A stretch of 64,000 bases of DNA from Progne subis subis. Its lineage: Eukaryota > Chordata > Aves > Passeriformes > Hirundinidae. The translations under genes were made by a program, and so were the position numbers. The notes beneath the pieces were generated by a model. That model saw only the letters and a program-made list of their open reading frames with translations, was not told the DNA's origin and did no database searches. The stretch is from contig JAKJHU010000065.1 of NCBI GenBank assembly GCA_022316685.1, forward strand, positions 4,768,322 through 4,832,321. Reading direction: 5' to 3'. Positions 36,061 to 49,691 of this stretch are shown in pieces (position 1 is the stretch's first letter; each line of letters begins with the position of its first letter).

Positions 36061-37596
36061 TTTGTAACACCCTAGCATTTAAACTAATGTATGTGGGGAG
36101 GGTAATTGCATCAGTTTATAGGCTTTCATTTATACAGAAAGGAAATCAGTGCTTGGCATGTGACAAAGTTATGTGAGAAATAACCCCAATTTGCTGTATT
36201 GCACACTTCTGAACCCCTGTTTGTTTAAAATGGTTTGTTCTTCTGATCCTTGCTTTCACAAACTGATAATATAAGCAAATGGAAATACTTCATGATTTGG
36301 GTCTTTTTTACTTGTTCGCTCCGAATACTGAGGTGAATTTTAGAGTAGAATACTCTGGACTTATGCATACCACCAATTTAAAAAAAAAAAAAAATCAAGT
36401 GGCTAATTAATCTGCCTTACAACCAACTTTTTCTGCTGTGGAGTTTCAGGCAAAAAAGATCTTGTTACTGGATTTGAATGTATAGCACCCCATGTTTTTT
36501 TGGAACCATACACCCAGTTACTAAACTGAAATCTTTGTGTTTCAGATTTTTAGAGTTATGTTTCTAAAGCATTTACCTCAATTCTTTCTGGTGTTATTTG
36601 GCCCAAACTGACCAAAGGCACATTCCAGCCCATGTGACATCGTATTCAGGATATAAACATGGGGGAGAAGGAGGGAGGGTCGTTTGAAGCGATGGCATTT
36701 GTCTTTCCAAGCCTCCATGGCACAGGACAGGGCCCTGCTCTCCCGGAGGGGCTGAACACCTGCCCAGCCGTGGGGAGCAGTGAATTAATACCTTGCTCTG
36801 CACTGTTTGTGTGCACAGCTTTTGCTTGCGCTGTTAAACTGTCCTCATCTGAACACACGAGTTTTCTACCTTTTACCCGTCCGTTCTCTGCCTGATCCCA
36901 CTGCTGGGGAGTCAGAGAGGGGCTGAGAGGGGCTGGGGGCTGCCTGGGGTTAAACAGTGACAGTCTGGGGACATCAGCAGATAGTTCTGAACCGAGCCAC
37001 ACTCGATACGCTGACAGCCAGAGCTGGGGAAGTTTAAGACTCATCCCTCATTGAGATTTCTTCTCAAGGTTAACTTTTACCTCTTATTTTTATGAAAGGT
37101 GCAATTGTTACTCACAATAAGAATGATTCTCTTACTTAAATCACAGAATATGAGTAAGGATTTATTTATATCCAGGCAGTTCCTTAAATGGGAAACAATG
37201 CACTGGTGTTCATTCTAATGCATTATTAATTTCAGCCCGCTGGATTTCTATTCTTCTAGAGCATGAACCTATTGTCAAGAAACAGCAGAATTTTGTATAC
37301 ATTTAAATATATACAGATTCACAAAGTTTGAAGTGGGATGATTTGTGCTCTTTGCAATGTATTTTCCCAGAAAGGTTTGGCTCAGCTGGAGCATCTGGTT
37401 CTCAGTGTGTTCCTAGATCTAAACTCAATTTTGATTTTGACAGGAGAAGACCGAGCGTCAGAAGCTCACATGTTGAGCCTCTGAGTCAGCTGGAATGGAG
37501 AACCAAGATCTTTCTGGCTGTGTTGATCCCTGTCCTGCAGGGAGAAAATGCTCATGCAAGTCACACCATGGAGATAGCACAGGAGAGTACCACAAG

Positions 37597-38720
37597 AGGG
37601 ACAGGGGCACCTGAGACCCTCCCATGTAGGGATAGGGGCACCTGAGACCTTCCTGTGTAGGGGTGGTGGTACCTGAGACCTTCCCATGCAGGGATAGGGG
37701 CACCTGAGACCTTCCCATGCAGGGATGGGGGCACCTGAGACCTTCCCATGCAGGGATAGGGGCACCTGAGACCTTCCCATGCAGGGATGGGGACACCTGA
37801 GACCTTCCTGTGCAGGGGTGGTGGTACCTGAGACCTTCCCATGCAGGGATGGGGACACCTGAGACCTTCCCATGCAGGGACAGGGACACCTGAGACCTTC
37901 CCATGCAGGGACAGAGGCACCTGAGACCTTCCCATGCAGGGATGGGGACACCTGAGACCTTCCCATGCAGGGACAGAGGCACCTGAGACCTTCCCGTGCA
38001 GGGACAGAGGCACCTGAGACCTTCCCATGCAGGGACAGGGACACCTGAGACCTTCCCATGCAGGGACAGAGGCACCTGAGACCTTCCCATGCAGGGACAG
38101 AGGCACCTGAGACCTTCCCGTGCAGGGACAGAGGCACCTGAGACCTTCCCGTGCAGGGACAGAGGCACCTGAGACCTTCCCATGCAGGGATGGGGACACC
38201 TGAGACCTTCCCATGCAGGGATGGTGGTACCTGAGACCTTCCCATGCAGGGACAGAGGCACCTGAGACCTTCCCATGCAGGGATGGGGACACCTGAGACC
38301 TTCCCATGCAGGGATGGGGGCACCTGAGACCTTCCCATGCAGGGATGGTGGTACCTGAGACCTTCCCATGCAGGGATGGGGGCACCTGAGACCTTCCCAT
38401 GCAGGGATGGTGGTACCTGAGACCTTCCCATGCAGGGATGGGGGCACCTGAGACCTTCCCATGCAGGGATGGTGGTACCTGAGACCTTCCCATGCAGGGA
38501 TGGTGGTACCTGAGACCTTCCCATGCAGGGATGGGGGCACCTGAGACCTTCCCATGCAGGGATGGTGGTACCTGAGACCTTCCCATGCAGGGATGGTGGT
38601 ACCTGAGACCTTCCCATGCAGGGATGGAGGCACCTGAGACCTTCCCATGCAGGGATGGTGGTACCTGAGACCTTCCCATGCAGGGATAGGGGCACCTGAG
38701 ACCTTCCCAGGCAGGACAGG
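37597..38720. repeat. 31-bp minisatellite, about 36 copies, one E2-box per unit
   Basis: The unit is 'cacctgagaccttcccatg' + 'cagggatggggg' with variable end classes (gatggggg, gatggtggt, gataggg, gacagagg, gatgggga). Almost every unit starts CACCTG or TACCTG. TCCCATGCAGGGA within the unit is an inverted repeat (TCCC/GGGA). The gacagagg class is concentrated at about 37890-38270, and the gatggtggt/gatggggg classes at about 38210-38690. Open frames of 370-430 codons in all three minus frames follow from the repeat and are not genes. Confidence 0.97.
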
Positions 38721-40204
38721 CCGTGTCCTAATGGTTAGGAAAAGAGCTGGGAGCCTCTGCAAGCTCTGCAGAATGAATTTCTCTGTGTGTCTTCGTGGGT
38801 ATGGAGAGGGGAGACCTCGCAGGCCAGATCTGAAGAGCTGCCCATGTGGTTGTTACAAAATCTAGCCCCAGCTGATTAAATCTAATGTGGTGACAGCTTT
38901 AAATTCCAGTTTTAAAGGGGAGCTCAGCATACTGGGACACTCAGCAGTGCCCTAAGTGCAGCTTCCCTTCAGGTGACTGCAAATGTACAGATTTCAGAAG
39001 TCTGGGCTTTGAGCATTTATTTTTCAGCTAGAACCTTGTAAAGTAAAATCACATTACTTTCCCAAAAGAAGCCATCTTGCTTCTATGCCATGTCTGCAAA
39101 CAATCAGTCAGAAATTGCACTTATGTCGGTTCAACCATCTTAATCTTCCTCCATTAGAAAATCCCCAAACCACTGTTGTGAGAGCCAGTTTATTATTTGA
39201 CAACACACTCGTTCTGTACAACACTGCTCTGATGTGGAGTGTCCTTTAATCAGCTGCAGGGCAGGCTGTAGACACACTGGATGCATCACTCTCAGGAGTG
39301 AGGGGAAGTCATCAACGCTGATGTGCTCTGCTGAGAGCACTTAGCCCATGTTAAATGTCTCTTTTGTTCCTCCAGGAACCACCTCGAGTGCTCGGCCAGG
39401 GCTCCTGGACCTTGCCCTTGCACCGCTGCTTCCTTTCTCCCCTTCTTTCCCTGAGTGGGAGCAGATTTCCATCATGCCTGATTAAGGTAAGGTTTACAGT
39501 TGCATCTGGAATTACTAGAAACAGAGATGGTCCTCTAGGAAACCCACATGTGGACAGCTGTGTGCTACACGTGACAGCTGGGTGTTCACTTTTTGGTGCA
39601 AACCATGAAGGAAATCTGGCATGACTCTAAAATGAAGCACCATCAATAGGTCAATTAGCTGCACAACTATTCTGTCTTTCCTAACATCTGCCCTGACCTC
39701 CTGGCCACTGCAGAATTTGAGGCAGATTCTGTTTCCTAGCTGTGATACTGATGAGGTTCATTTCTGAGCTAACAGCTTTGTTCTGCCCAAAGTTGTTAAA
39801 CCTTGCAGTTCTCCTGCAGAAAATGGGATCCTCTTGTACCTCAGAGTGACCAAAAGGCTGCAGTGTGCAGGATCTTCAGGTTTTGCAGTCATCAACGGGT
39901 TTGTTAGCTGGTGGAAATTGTTACAGGCTTGCTTTTCTCCTTTAAAAATCAACACAAATTAATTCAGTATTGTTTATGCAAATTCAGCCAAGGGCAGGTC
40001 GACACTTGCAGCACTGTCCTCAGATACCTCGTGGTGAGTGAGGTGCTTGGGATTTATTGGGAGTGGTTTTCCTGAGATTATCAACAACACATTTGCAGGC
40101 TCTGCAGTGAGGGTGATCGCTCTGGGGGAAGAGGAAGAAGGTACAAGCACTGACACCCAAACGAGCCTCGGGTCCTTGGGATGTGAATCACATTCCCTGG
40201 CAGC
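38721..40204. other. Intergenic, no gene seen
   Basis: Unique sequence; no repeat or exon recognised. Confidence 0.55.
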
Positions 40205-40335
40205 GCCCCAGACCAGGCTGGGCAGGGCTTGGAGCACTCTGGGACAGTGGGAGGTGTCCCTGCCATGGCAGGGGTGGGATGAGATGCTCTTTAAGGTCCC
40301 TTCCAGCCCAAGTCATCCTGGGGTTCTGTGATTCC
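40205..40335 (+). mobile_element. CR1 3' end fragment, plus orientation
   Basis: It contains 'aggctgggcagggcttgg', 'ccctgccatggcagggg', 'gggatgagatgctc', 'aggtcccttccagcccaag' and 'ggttctgtgattcctg'. Confidence 0.92.
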
Positions 40336-43300
40336 TGCACAGCCTGAGCTTGGTAGGCCTGGAGAGAGTGGGACCCACACACAGCAGTTCCAGGTGGAGC
40401 AGTACTGTGCTGACACGAAAATGGTTCATTTGTTTTTTACAGACCTGGAAATTCCTGCCAATGCATGAAGTTTTGGACTGCATGGGGGTTTTAGGACATA
40501 CCTCCACAGACACAGTCCCCAATAATGGACAAGTAACACCCAGTATTTCATACTAATTCAGAAACTGATACTGTGTAGCTTTCACAGCAATGTCTAAAAA
40601 ATTATTCACTGCTAAGATCCCTCATAAATTTCTATAGCACATTTAAGGTCCAAGTCTGCATTTAATTTAGGTTTAATAACACATTTATAGTCCAGTATAT
40701 TCACTAAACGCTAAATGATTATTAAAACCTGTGGAGGATTAACAACCCCATGACTTATACTGGACATACCTCCATCAGCTCTGAGCTTGCTTGCAGATAT
40801 AGCACCGGTGCTGGGACCCCAAAGCCCACACCTTCCCTTCCAGGAGAGGGGCCCCAGGCCGGTTCTGTGGTTTCCCTTGTGCCCCAGCCCAAGAGGGCTG
40901 GCGTGACAGCCAAGCTCTGCTGGAGCAATCTGAGATCCCCCCTCACCTGCAAAGGGCCAAGGTTCCACCCCCTGTGAGACTTTTCGAGGCACAGTTGGGG
41001 TTTAGCTCTGCGGGAGACAGCCCCAGCTGCTGCTCTTGCACTGCTGTGGCTGTGATGGGAGCTGTTTAAGAAATCTGTTCTGTGTTTTGTGCCCTTGTAA
41101 GGGGTGGGGCAGGAATAGCAGGGGTTGTGAGCGCTGCTGAATGGTCTCTGCAGTGAGATCTTCAGCCGCCCCTCCTGAGGTCACACGTGACATAATAAAT
41201 ATTCATATGTGACAGTAATACTGAAAATCTGCAAGTGAGGCAGGACACAACTGTGGGTGTTCCCAATTAATGACAGTTCTGCTCCTCGTTTCTGCTCACG
41301 CTTGGTGAGCAACTGATGGACCAAAGGGTGCCCAAGGGTCTGGAACGGGCCTCGGTGCAGCAGGATAAACAAAATTACACATAAATGATATGATGGACAT
41401 GGATACAGGGGCTTGTGTCCTTGGGACAGTCTTGCAGAAAGAGGGGCCTGGAGCACCCTGTTGTGGTGGGAGCAGCTGGGCTTGGGACCAGGGGATCTTC
41501 AGCCCTGAACACTCTGTGATCCTGTGGAAGATTTCTGTCACAGCTGGGCTGGGCTGGGTCAGAGTCAACAGTGTGGCTGGCACCCACACTTCAGCGCTAA
41601 ATTTCATTTTTAAGGGTTTGCACTGAAACACGAGAGCATTTGTATTGAAACCTGCGAATATTTTCCTGACGTATTGCCGGATAGGAAAATGGAGTGGACA
41701 CTACCTTTGCATTCTGTGGATCTTGCCCTCACCTGCACTCCTGTTTTAACCGATCTGCAACACAAATAGACAAAACACGAGAAGCATGAGACAAAATACA
41801 GAGGGAAAACCTGAATTTCCTTGTCAAAATATCTGTTTGTGTAAGCCTGACAACGTTTCCTGGCGAGTGCCATGAGAAAAGGGGATTTCTGCGGCGCTGA
41901 GGAGGGGACGCGGTGATCAGATGGGACAGCCGAGCTCTGCCCGGCAGCCCGGTAACATCGGGTCATTTAATCCCGCCGAATACCTGCCAACAAGGCAGCC
42001 CCAGGAAGGGCTGAAGTGTGCAAGAAAAGAGATAGCGTCATCTCCCTGCAGCGATAAAATAACCGTGCTGTGTGCCCAGCTGACCGAGGCACCGAGCAGC
42101 ACCCCCCTGGCCAGGCTGCAAGAGGAGCCGCTGGGGAAAAGTGCTAAATGCCTCACAGAATATTATCCTGCTTTTTGACAGCTTTATCTAGCAGTACGGT
42201 TGATATCCTCAGCAGTGGCGTTTCTGCAGTGAAAAAAGAGCATTTGTTCCAAGGGTGGATATTTAACTTCTCAAAGCACTGACAGCAGTTCCGTGGGATC
42301 CTCTCACGCTGCCTGCCCTGAACTCTTACCCACATCTGGGACCTGCTGAGGTACTGAGTCTGCCTTGCTGGGGGCTCAGGTGGTGCCACGAGCGTAGCTG
42401 GGCACTCCCTGCCCTGTCCTTTACTGACACACCCATAAAACACTTCATTTTTACAGTTTATGCAGATATTGGGGTGTAAAGGATCACATTTGAAGCTAAA
42501 AATAACTAAAAGTCAAAAGCCAGGCAGTGCCATATGGTGTCAGCACAACTGTGTGCAGGAATCCTGTGGTGTTTGGTCCTTTCGTGACTGAATGCTTAAT
42601 TAAAGGCTGAATTGACAATTAAAATGGTAGATATGCAGGTAACTGGTAATGAGTGAGTACTGGGGAGCAGGGCTGGGATGTGATGAGCCAACGCTGCTGC
42701 TGACAGGCTGAAACTCAGCAGGCAGCCAGTTTTTGGTCCCTCTGCCTGCTATCTGGGTTGACACCCAAACACAGAATTTTGGCGGTGAATTATGGTTCAA
42801 AGCCACTGTAGGAGTGTTTCCATTTCAATCCACCCTGGTCAGCCATAACTAAAGTCTTAAGTCCCCTCCCAGCACAGTGGATGTAACTCAATAGATTCAT
42901 TCCCATGAGCTTGGGTGAAGAACCGATACTAAAGAAATGTTTTTTGTTATCAGATCTTTCTAGTCCATTAGGACTTATTCAGGCATTCCACTGTCATTAC
43001 AGCCCACGGTTTCTGAAATTTTGTCCTTGGATTTCCTGTCAATTGTTTTTGAAGCGCTGGACTGGGGAAGGAAGGCTGTGAGGAGACATCTTTTAGCCTG
43101 CTGAGGTTTTTTTTCTCCTTTGAAGAGAAAATTCCCATTGTGTGACATGCCCGAACGAGGAAGTCTGGGGTCTCTGGACAAGCCAGTTCAGCCAGTTAAC
43201 AACAGATTGCTTTCATTGCTCGTGCATGTCAGTGATTACTGTGGAGGAGCTGGAGGGGGTGGGAACCAGCCCCATTCATTGTTTGGGGTGAGCACGGGGG

Positions 43301-44887
43301 TGAAGCGCCCGCGCCCCCCTGCTCGGGCACCTTGCGCGCCGTGCCCGTCCCGCCAGCAGCCCTGACAGCTCTGATTTTTCCCACACACAAACTGTTGGTA
43401 CAAGATGTAATCTGGGAGCGAAGGGGCTGTGGACAGGATGACTGGGGACAGCTGCTCCCCCGCTGAATTCCCCGAGTGTTGGTGGCCTCGGGACAGCAGA
43501 GGTGTCCTGCGGGGGCACAGATGGAGGCGCACAGGATTAAGCAGCGCTGATTAACTGCAAGTAATTTTTCAGTAATGTGATGGCGCTTGGGCAGAAAGGG
43601 GAGATGGGATAAAGCAGGGAGGGTGTCCCCAGCAGCTCCCGTCCACCCTGACTGCTGTGACTGAAGGGGTCACCTCTGCCCGTGGGCTGGTCCTGGTGAG
43701 CATCACCTGGCTTCAGACACGAGGGTGCCTGTGCCTGCTCTGCCTCCACTGAGCTAATGACTGAGAGAAGAAATGTCCTGCTGTGCACACAGACCTCGAG
43801 CCCTCCTCAGTGAGAGCCACGGCTCTGGTAGGTTTTGGCCCAAGTTCATACGTGCAAGAGAAATCTCTTGCACTTTTAACCAGAGTGCACTGGCATTTTT
43901 TCATTTCTTCTGCAGGCAGAGGTGATTCCAGCAGCTGTTCATTTGTTCCCTGCTGGCTCTCCTCTGCTGGTAGAGGGCATGCGTGGGGAAATTCTGCTGA
44001 CCTTGAAGTGGAAAGAATCTTTGCTGACCGCACTGAGTTCTCACTTTTTTGGTTTTTTTTTAATCAAATCTGAGATACAGTAAAGACGGATGAAGTGTAA
44101 ACACAACTTAGCTGTGATTTTCTTCTGATATAAATGGATGACAATCAATATTTTTTGACATGGGGTGGTCCTAAGCTTTCCAGTCTGCAGTGAGGAGATC
44201 CAGGAATCCTGGATCAGGCCCACTCACCTTGGGTTTTATGCTCTCAGTTGCTTCTGCTGCTACCAAACCTTCCTTGCACTTCACCATGTCCTTAAGGGCT
44301 GCACAAAGAAGGCTGAGCTAATCCAAAAGAGAAGGAATTTCCAACTCCATTAACTTCTACTGTAATCTGAGAAAACTCTTTCCAGATTGTTTGTGGGCAA
44401 ATTGCTCCTGTTAATGGCCAGAGTGGAGCTGGAAATATTGCCTTTCCTGCAGCCCCCTGCCTGCTCACAGCCAGCCCTCGCTCTGCAGCCGATCCCCAGC
44501 GCATGAGAAAGGGGAGCCAGGGTCCAAGCGAGGTATTTAAACTTCTGCAAGGAATGGGTTGGCTTTAGCCAACTTTTCTGCTTTGTTTCTCCTATCAAAG
44601 CAGTGGTTCCGTGCCTGGAGCAGGAGAGATCCACTCAGCAATAGGACACTTCCAATTTGATAAAATGCAATTTAGTTTAAAAAATAATGCACAAACACGT
44701 GGATGCCAGCACTGCCCCTGGTGAGCTGCAGCCTCGATCACTTTTCCAACACTCCCAGCTTGTCTGGGTGATCTGGGGGCTGTCACGTCCAGGTAAAGGG
44801 ACTCAGGCTGCCAGAACATTTACCCTGCCTTCGGTGGCAGATAAAGCCCAGCCAGTGGTGCCAGTCCCTTTGCTCTTTGTGCAGGAA
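40336..44887. other. Intergenic, no gene seen
   Basis: Unique sequence includes CpG-richer patches at 41880-42130 and 43290-43370. A possible degraded CR1 tail ends near 41530 ('cactctgtgatcctgtgg'). No exon recognised. Confidence 0.5.
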
Positions 44888-45050
44888 CAGGACCCAGAGC
44901 AGCTGGGGCTGCCCCTGGATCCCTGAGGTGTCCCAGGCCAGGCTGGATGCCTGGAGCAGCCTGGGACAGTGCAAGGTGTCCCTGCCATGGCAGGGGGACA
45001 CAGATGAGCTGTCAGGACCCTTGCAGCCCAAATCACTCTGTGATTTTAGC
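44888..45050 (+). mobile_element. CR1 3' end fragment, plus orientation
   Basis: It contains 'cccagagcagctggggctg', 'cctggatccctgagg', 'ccctgccatggcaggggg' and 'aaatcactctgtgattttag'. Confidence 0.92.
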
Positions 45051-48000
45051 ACCCACTGAGGCATATTTCTCAGCCTCACTGTCAGGGTACAGGCTCCTTC
45101 TGCAGCTCCTTTCTGATAATGCCTTCATTTTTCTGCCTCATGGACAGAGCAGGTGGTACTCATTTTTTCCAAATTTTTTTAATATTATTATCTAATTTTG
45201 TATTGACATATTGGAAAGTACAATTTTGTACTCAGTTAATTAACCTCTATTTTGTGTGTGTGTGTGTCCATGGAAACAGCTAATCAAGTAAAACTGCAGT
45301 ATTTTAACTCAGCAGATACAATTTCACTCATATCCTGCTGGCTCTGCTGGCTCCTGGGAAGGATGGCAGCGCCGTGGATCCCTGGCCCCATATCCCGGTG
45401 TGATATCCCAGCACGGATGGCATTTCCTTACACTCATTACACAGGAACATCCAGGTTCCCAAGCAGAATGTTCACACAGGGAATGAGCTGCTCCCTCGGG
45501 GTTGGGAACGTACCATGAGACGCTCTTGGAAGACGTTATTCTCTCCTCATGGAAGAGAAACTTCCAAGAGGAGAAGAGTGCTGTTCTCAGGAACTCAAGT
45601 GCTGCACTTGGGAATGGGTAATGATGGCTGGTTTGATTCTGTGCTTGCACATGAAGCCAAAACTTCACCCTGAAGCTCTTCAGCCACCACAGGAAATTGA
45701 TTTCTTACAACAATATAATTTAGCTGCATGTTTACTTCATTTTTAGATAAAGCTGATCTAAAATACTCTTCATTTTTTTTTTTTTTGTAATTACACCTGC
45801 AAAAAAAGTCTGAATCCCTAAATCTGCCGTGGCTGTGAATATTTTCTAGTTCTTTGTAGTTTATTGGCTGAAGTGGGAAAATGTTGCTCTCAGAACGCAA
45901 AGTTCTGGCCTTGCTTCTTCATGCTGTGTACAAGACGTGCAAAGGAATTCAGAAATGTGCAACACAGACTGTTTCCATGTCTTGTCCTCTTGGGTTAAGG
46001 CAGTGGGGAACGAGGAGGTTTCATTTAGTTCCCTCAGTATCATTAACTTTTGCCTGCAAATGAGCAGAATGCCTTGCTTGGAAACCATTTGCACGTTGTG
46101 GCAATGGAGCACAAGTTGGCAGAGTCTCCTGAAGGTGAACGTGCACACATCAGCCATCAGGAGTCTGGCATCGTGCCTCAAAAAAGAGCTTTTACTTTGC
46201 AGGTGGGTCCTGCCCATTTCTCCACAGGTCAGGGTGGAGATTATGTTTTAGGTCAGCAGCCTGATGAGGAGCGGCCCTGCCTGGTGAAGGAATGCCAGAT
46301 GGCTTTTGTCCCTTCCTTTGCACATGATGGAAGCTGAAAGAAAAGCATTTGGAGCTGCCTTGGATCGCTGAGAGCTCGTGGGGCAAACGGGGCTGAACGT
46401 GCCACGCAGTCTGCGAACAAACCCCGGCAAAACGAGATCTGTACCGAGCAATACCAATCTTCCACCTTCTAACAGATTCCGACAGTTATTGTTTAACGTG
46501 ACTTGGCAGGGCATGAAGAGCTCTGTTCTCCTAACAAGACCCCACCGAATTGTCGGCCAGCATCTCCCTTCCTCTTTGCTGTGAGTGGAGGCAGCTTCCC
46601 CGTTGTTTCTGCCAAACGAAGAAGGCATTGAAATAACCCCTAGGGATGGATTGGCCTCCCAGAGATTTCCAGGGAAATCCGGGACAGTCCTTGCCCTGGG
46701 CACTTTTTGTAATCCAAGGACTCCAAATGTGGTGTGCAGGTGGTGGCACTGCCGATGGAAGAGCTACTGAAAGCTGGAAAGTGAGAGGAAACCACTTTGG
46801 TGAGAATCACGGGGTTTTTACACTCAGCTCAAGTTCATCTGCCAGGACTTGGCAAAAATACTAATGGCCAAAAGATTTTAATATTTAGACACTTTTCTTC
46901 TTCTTTTCCCTCTTCTTCTTCTTGCAAAATTTTTGTCAAACATTTTCGGTACTCATTCTATGCATTAGTGAGCCTGTCCATCTGTTTTCCTCACTTTCTC
47001 TTTTTGAGTGGAAGGCTGAGAGCCTGGCGAAGAGATAGACTCCAGATGTCAAGGAAAAAAAAAAAAAAAAGACAGGAAAAAAATTCCAAGAAGCGATCCC
47101 ACCAGTGAACATTCTGAATCAATGGGCTCCATAGTCTAAGGGCCCGCAGAGCCCTGCTCTGTCTAACAAAGGCATTATCTGTGCCAGGAGCAATCCTGCC
47201 CCACTGTATTTGTGCTCCGAGCTTATTCATATTCAGAGGAAGTGCCCTGGGTCGGTGAGTGCTCAGCTCCGTAACCCCAAGGTCAGGTTTAATTGCTCTA
47301 AAGGTGGCACATGGCAATGAATGAGCTCTAATGATTTAGATAGTATCTATTTCACATCAAGACGTTTCCACTCTGAGCAGACCCTAATCGAAAGTAATCT
47401 GAAAATTAGGGAAAATAAAAACCATGTCCACAATGACCTAAATACCTATTTCCTTGAATTTTATGCCCTAAATAACCTCATTCCTGGGAAGTTTAATTTT
47501 TCCCTTCTGCTAAATACACAATTGCCTGGGAGAAATGATTGGTCATAATCAAGGTTTTTAAAGCTGCAACTGTTAAAATATTATCGTTCTACTAAGAATT
47601 TTGGAGGGGAAAGCAGCCAGTGTGGAGGGAGGGAGGGAATATCCCCAGGCTGTCAGAGTGGATGGCGATGGGAACTCAGCTCCTGCACTTTTTTAATATA
47701 TGAGCAAGTTTACATTCTATACATAATTTGCATGTTTATAAATATATGTAGTTACTTACACACACTAATGAGATCCCCAGTGGGATATTGATATATTATT
47801 TATGATTCCCCGATATGGGAAATGTCTGCTGAAGGGATGCTGAGGACTTCCCAGATGTGTTCAGGTAAGTGTGGCACATTGGGCACCTCCCAGCCAGCCA
47901 CTGCCGGCAGGATCAGGACGGCCACACGCTCTTCCCGGTGCTTGGTCACGGATCAGACACAAACCCAGCCTGCCTGAGCCTCCTGGACGTGCTGTGCCCC

Positions 48001-49551
48001 GAGGAAATGGGTGCAGCGCCCGAGTTTGGGGGAAATCCCAGGCAGTTCACCCTCCAGTCAGGCACAGTCCTACACCCATCTCCGCAGGGGCTGTGGGATG
48101 TGGTTTGCAAGCAATTAACATATTGAAGTATTTGTTTGGAAAAGCCAGTGATTTCTTTATGACCTTGAACCATCAAAGTCTAAGTATGCAATTAGTTTTA
48201 GCTGCAGCGAGGTACTTAAAGTCAAGCATGTGTTTTAGGGCTTTGATAAACCAGGGCATAGCTGAAACAAATCTGGAAATAAAAAATATACAGCGAGTGC
48301 AGGGGAGAGTCATTTCAGACTGCAGCCCTGGCGTTTTTGCAGGTTCCTCACGTTACACAGAACTTTTGCTCAGCTCTGGGGGGGAAGGCGGCAGTGGCTC
48401 ATGTGCTGAACTAAAAACACCTCGCAAGTCTCCACTGAAGATTCAGAACTGGAGAAGTGAGGACGTCCTGGCTGACTTCTGGGGGAAGCTAAAGGGCCCC
48501 AGTCCTGCAGTGATCACCCCTGTGCCCAGCAGTGCACTGTATGCACGGGGGAAACACGACAATCCACTCATCTCAGCGATAGTTAATAATTTTCTGACAT
48601 CATGTTGTAATGTTGAATCTTACACTATTTCTTCTCAGCTGTGTAATGTCTTGGTATTGTTGCTTATTTCTTTATGGATTTTCTAACACAAAGCCTGAAG
48701 AAAACTCAAATGAGAGGAAAAGGAACACAAACCCTACGTATGAAAGGCTTTTCTTTACAAAAAGATAGAAACACAGTGGACAATTCAGGGCCTGGCGAGG
48801 ACCCTGCCGTTGTCTGTGTGAAATGACCACCCTGGCTCTGGGTGTCTTTCCTGCAGTCCCTGGGTGGGGAGGGTGCTGCTGGTGTGTGCAGGGTGAGCCT
48901 GTGACCCCAAGGAGTGAAAAACGGGGCTACCCCACCACCCTGCTGTGTTAAAATGTCCCTCTCTTCCTTCCTCTGCTACCATCCAGGCATCTTGTTGCAA
49001 AATGTGGACATTTTAAACTATAACTTGCCGTGCTGAGCTATCGATCCCGATTGTGTCTGAGGTTTCGGAGTTTCCCAAATACAATAAGCGTGTTTACATG
49101 CAGTAGTCAGAGAGGAAATTACATGTGAAAGCACTCAGTAAGGAGATGGTATTTTGTTGCAATGCTCCATAAACCTTGTGTTTACATGGGGTTTTTAAGG
49201 AGAATTCAAAGCATATCTCCTTTTTGTGATGCATCAACAAGCATATCGAATGATTGTTCAAAAAGCCTGTGCTTTGTGCAAAAATAGAAACCAAATGGCT
49301 GAGTAATTTCCAAGAGGAAAAAACCCAACCTGCTACAGCAATTCCATGGTCTGGTTTAAAATTTCTTTATAAAACCTTTTAAATAATAAAACTCTACGCT
49401 CCCAATTTAAAAAAACCTACTGGCTTTTTTGGGTTCATGTTTCTAAATATTCGACATCCTAGGGCTATTACAGTGACAGCATTTTTCCCCACCCCAGAGG
49501 TCGTTCCTGCCTCTTCTGCAGCTGCTGCTCAGCCCTTTCCCTGATGTGTCT

Positions 49552-49565
49552 ATGGGATATCCCAT
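49552..49565. repeat. Perfect 14-bp palindrome
   Basis: ATGGGATATCCCAT is fully self-complementary. Confidence 0.95.
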
Positions 49566-49691
49566 GTCCCACGTACTCAGCACAGCTTGGAAAAGACAGG
49601 AGAGGGGAGGGGAAGGGAATTCAATGTAGGGGAAGCTAGAGATGGAAAAACCCCATTTATGTTGCCTTAGGTACAGGTAATCACTTAATGC

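Larger units (their letters stand above)
32236..37596. other. Intergenic, richest in candidate regulatory sequence
   Basis: No exon is seen. A-rich (33380-33418) and T-rich (33954-34000) tracts flank a TALE-type inverted repeat. Several stretches look like conserved noncoding DNA and are entered separately. Confidence 0.5.

Noticed and set aside
37458..38762. Three minus-strand open frames of 370-430 codons
   Set aside because: The 31-bp array without stops explains them.
41440..41530. CR1 tail ('cactctgtgatcctgtgg')
   Set aside because: Only the last 20 bases or so fit; upstream does not follow the CR1 order, so I did not annotate it.
47871..48686. Plus-strand open stretch of 271 codons outside any array
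   Set aside because: It starts at GTG, has no ATG at that point, shows no domain or family resemblance, and lies in a GC/AT-mixed intergenic stretch.
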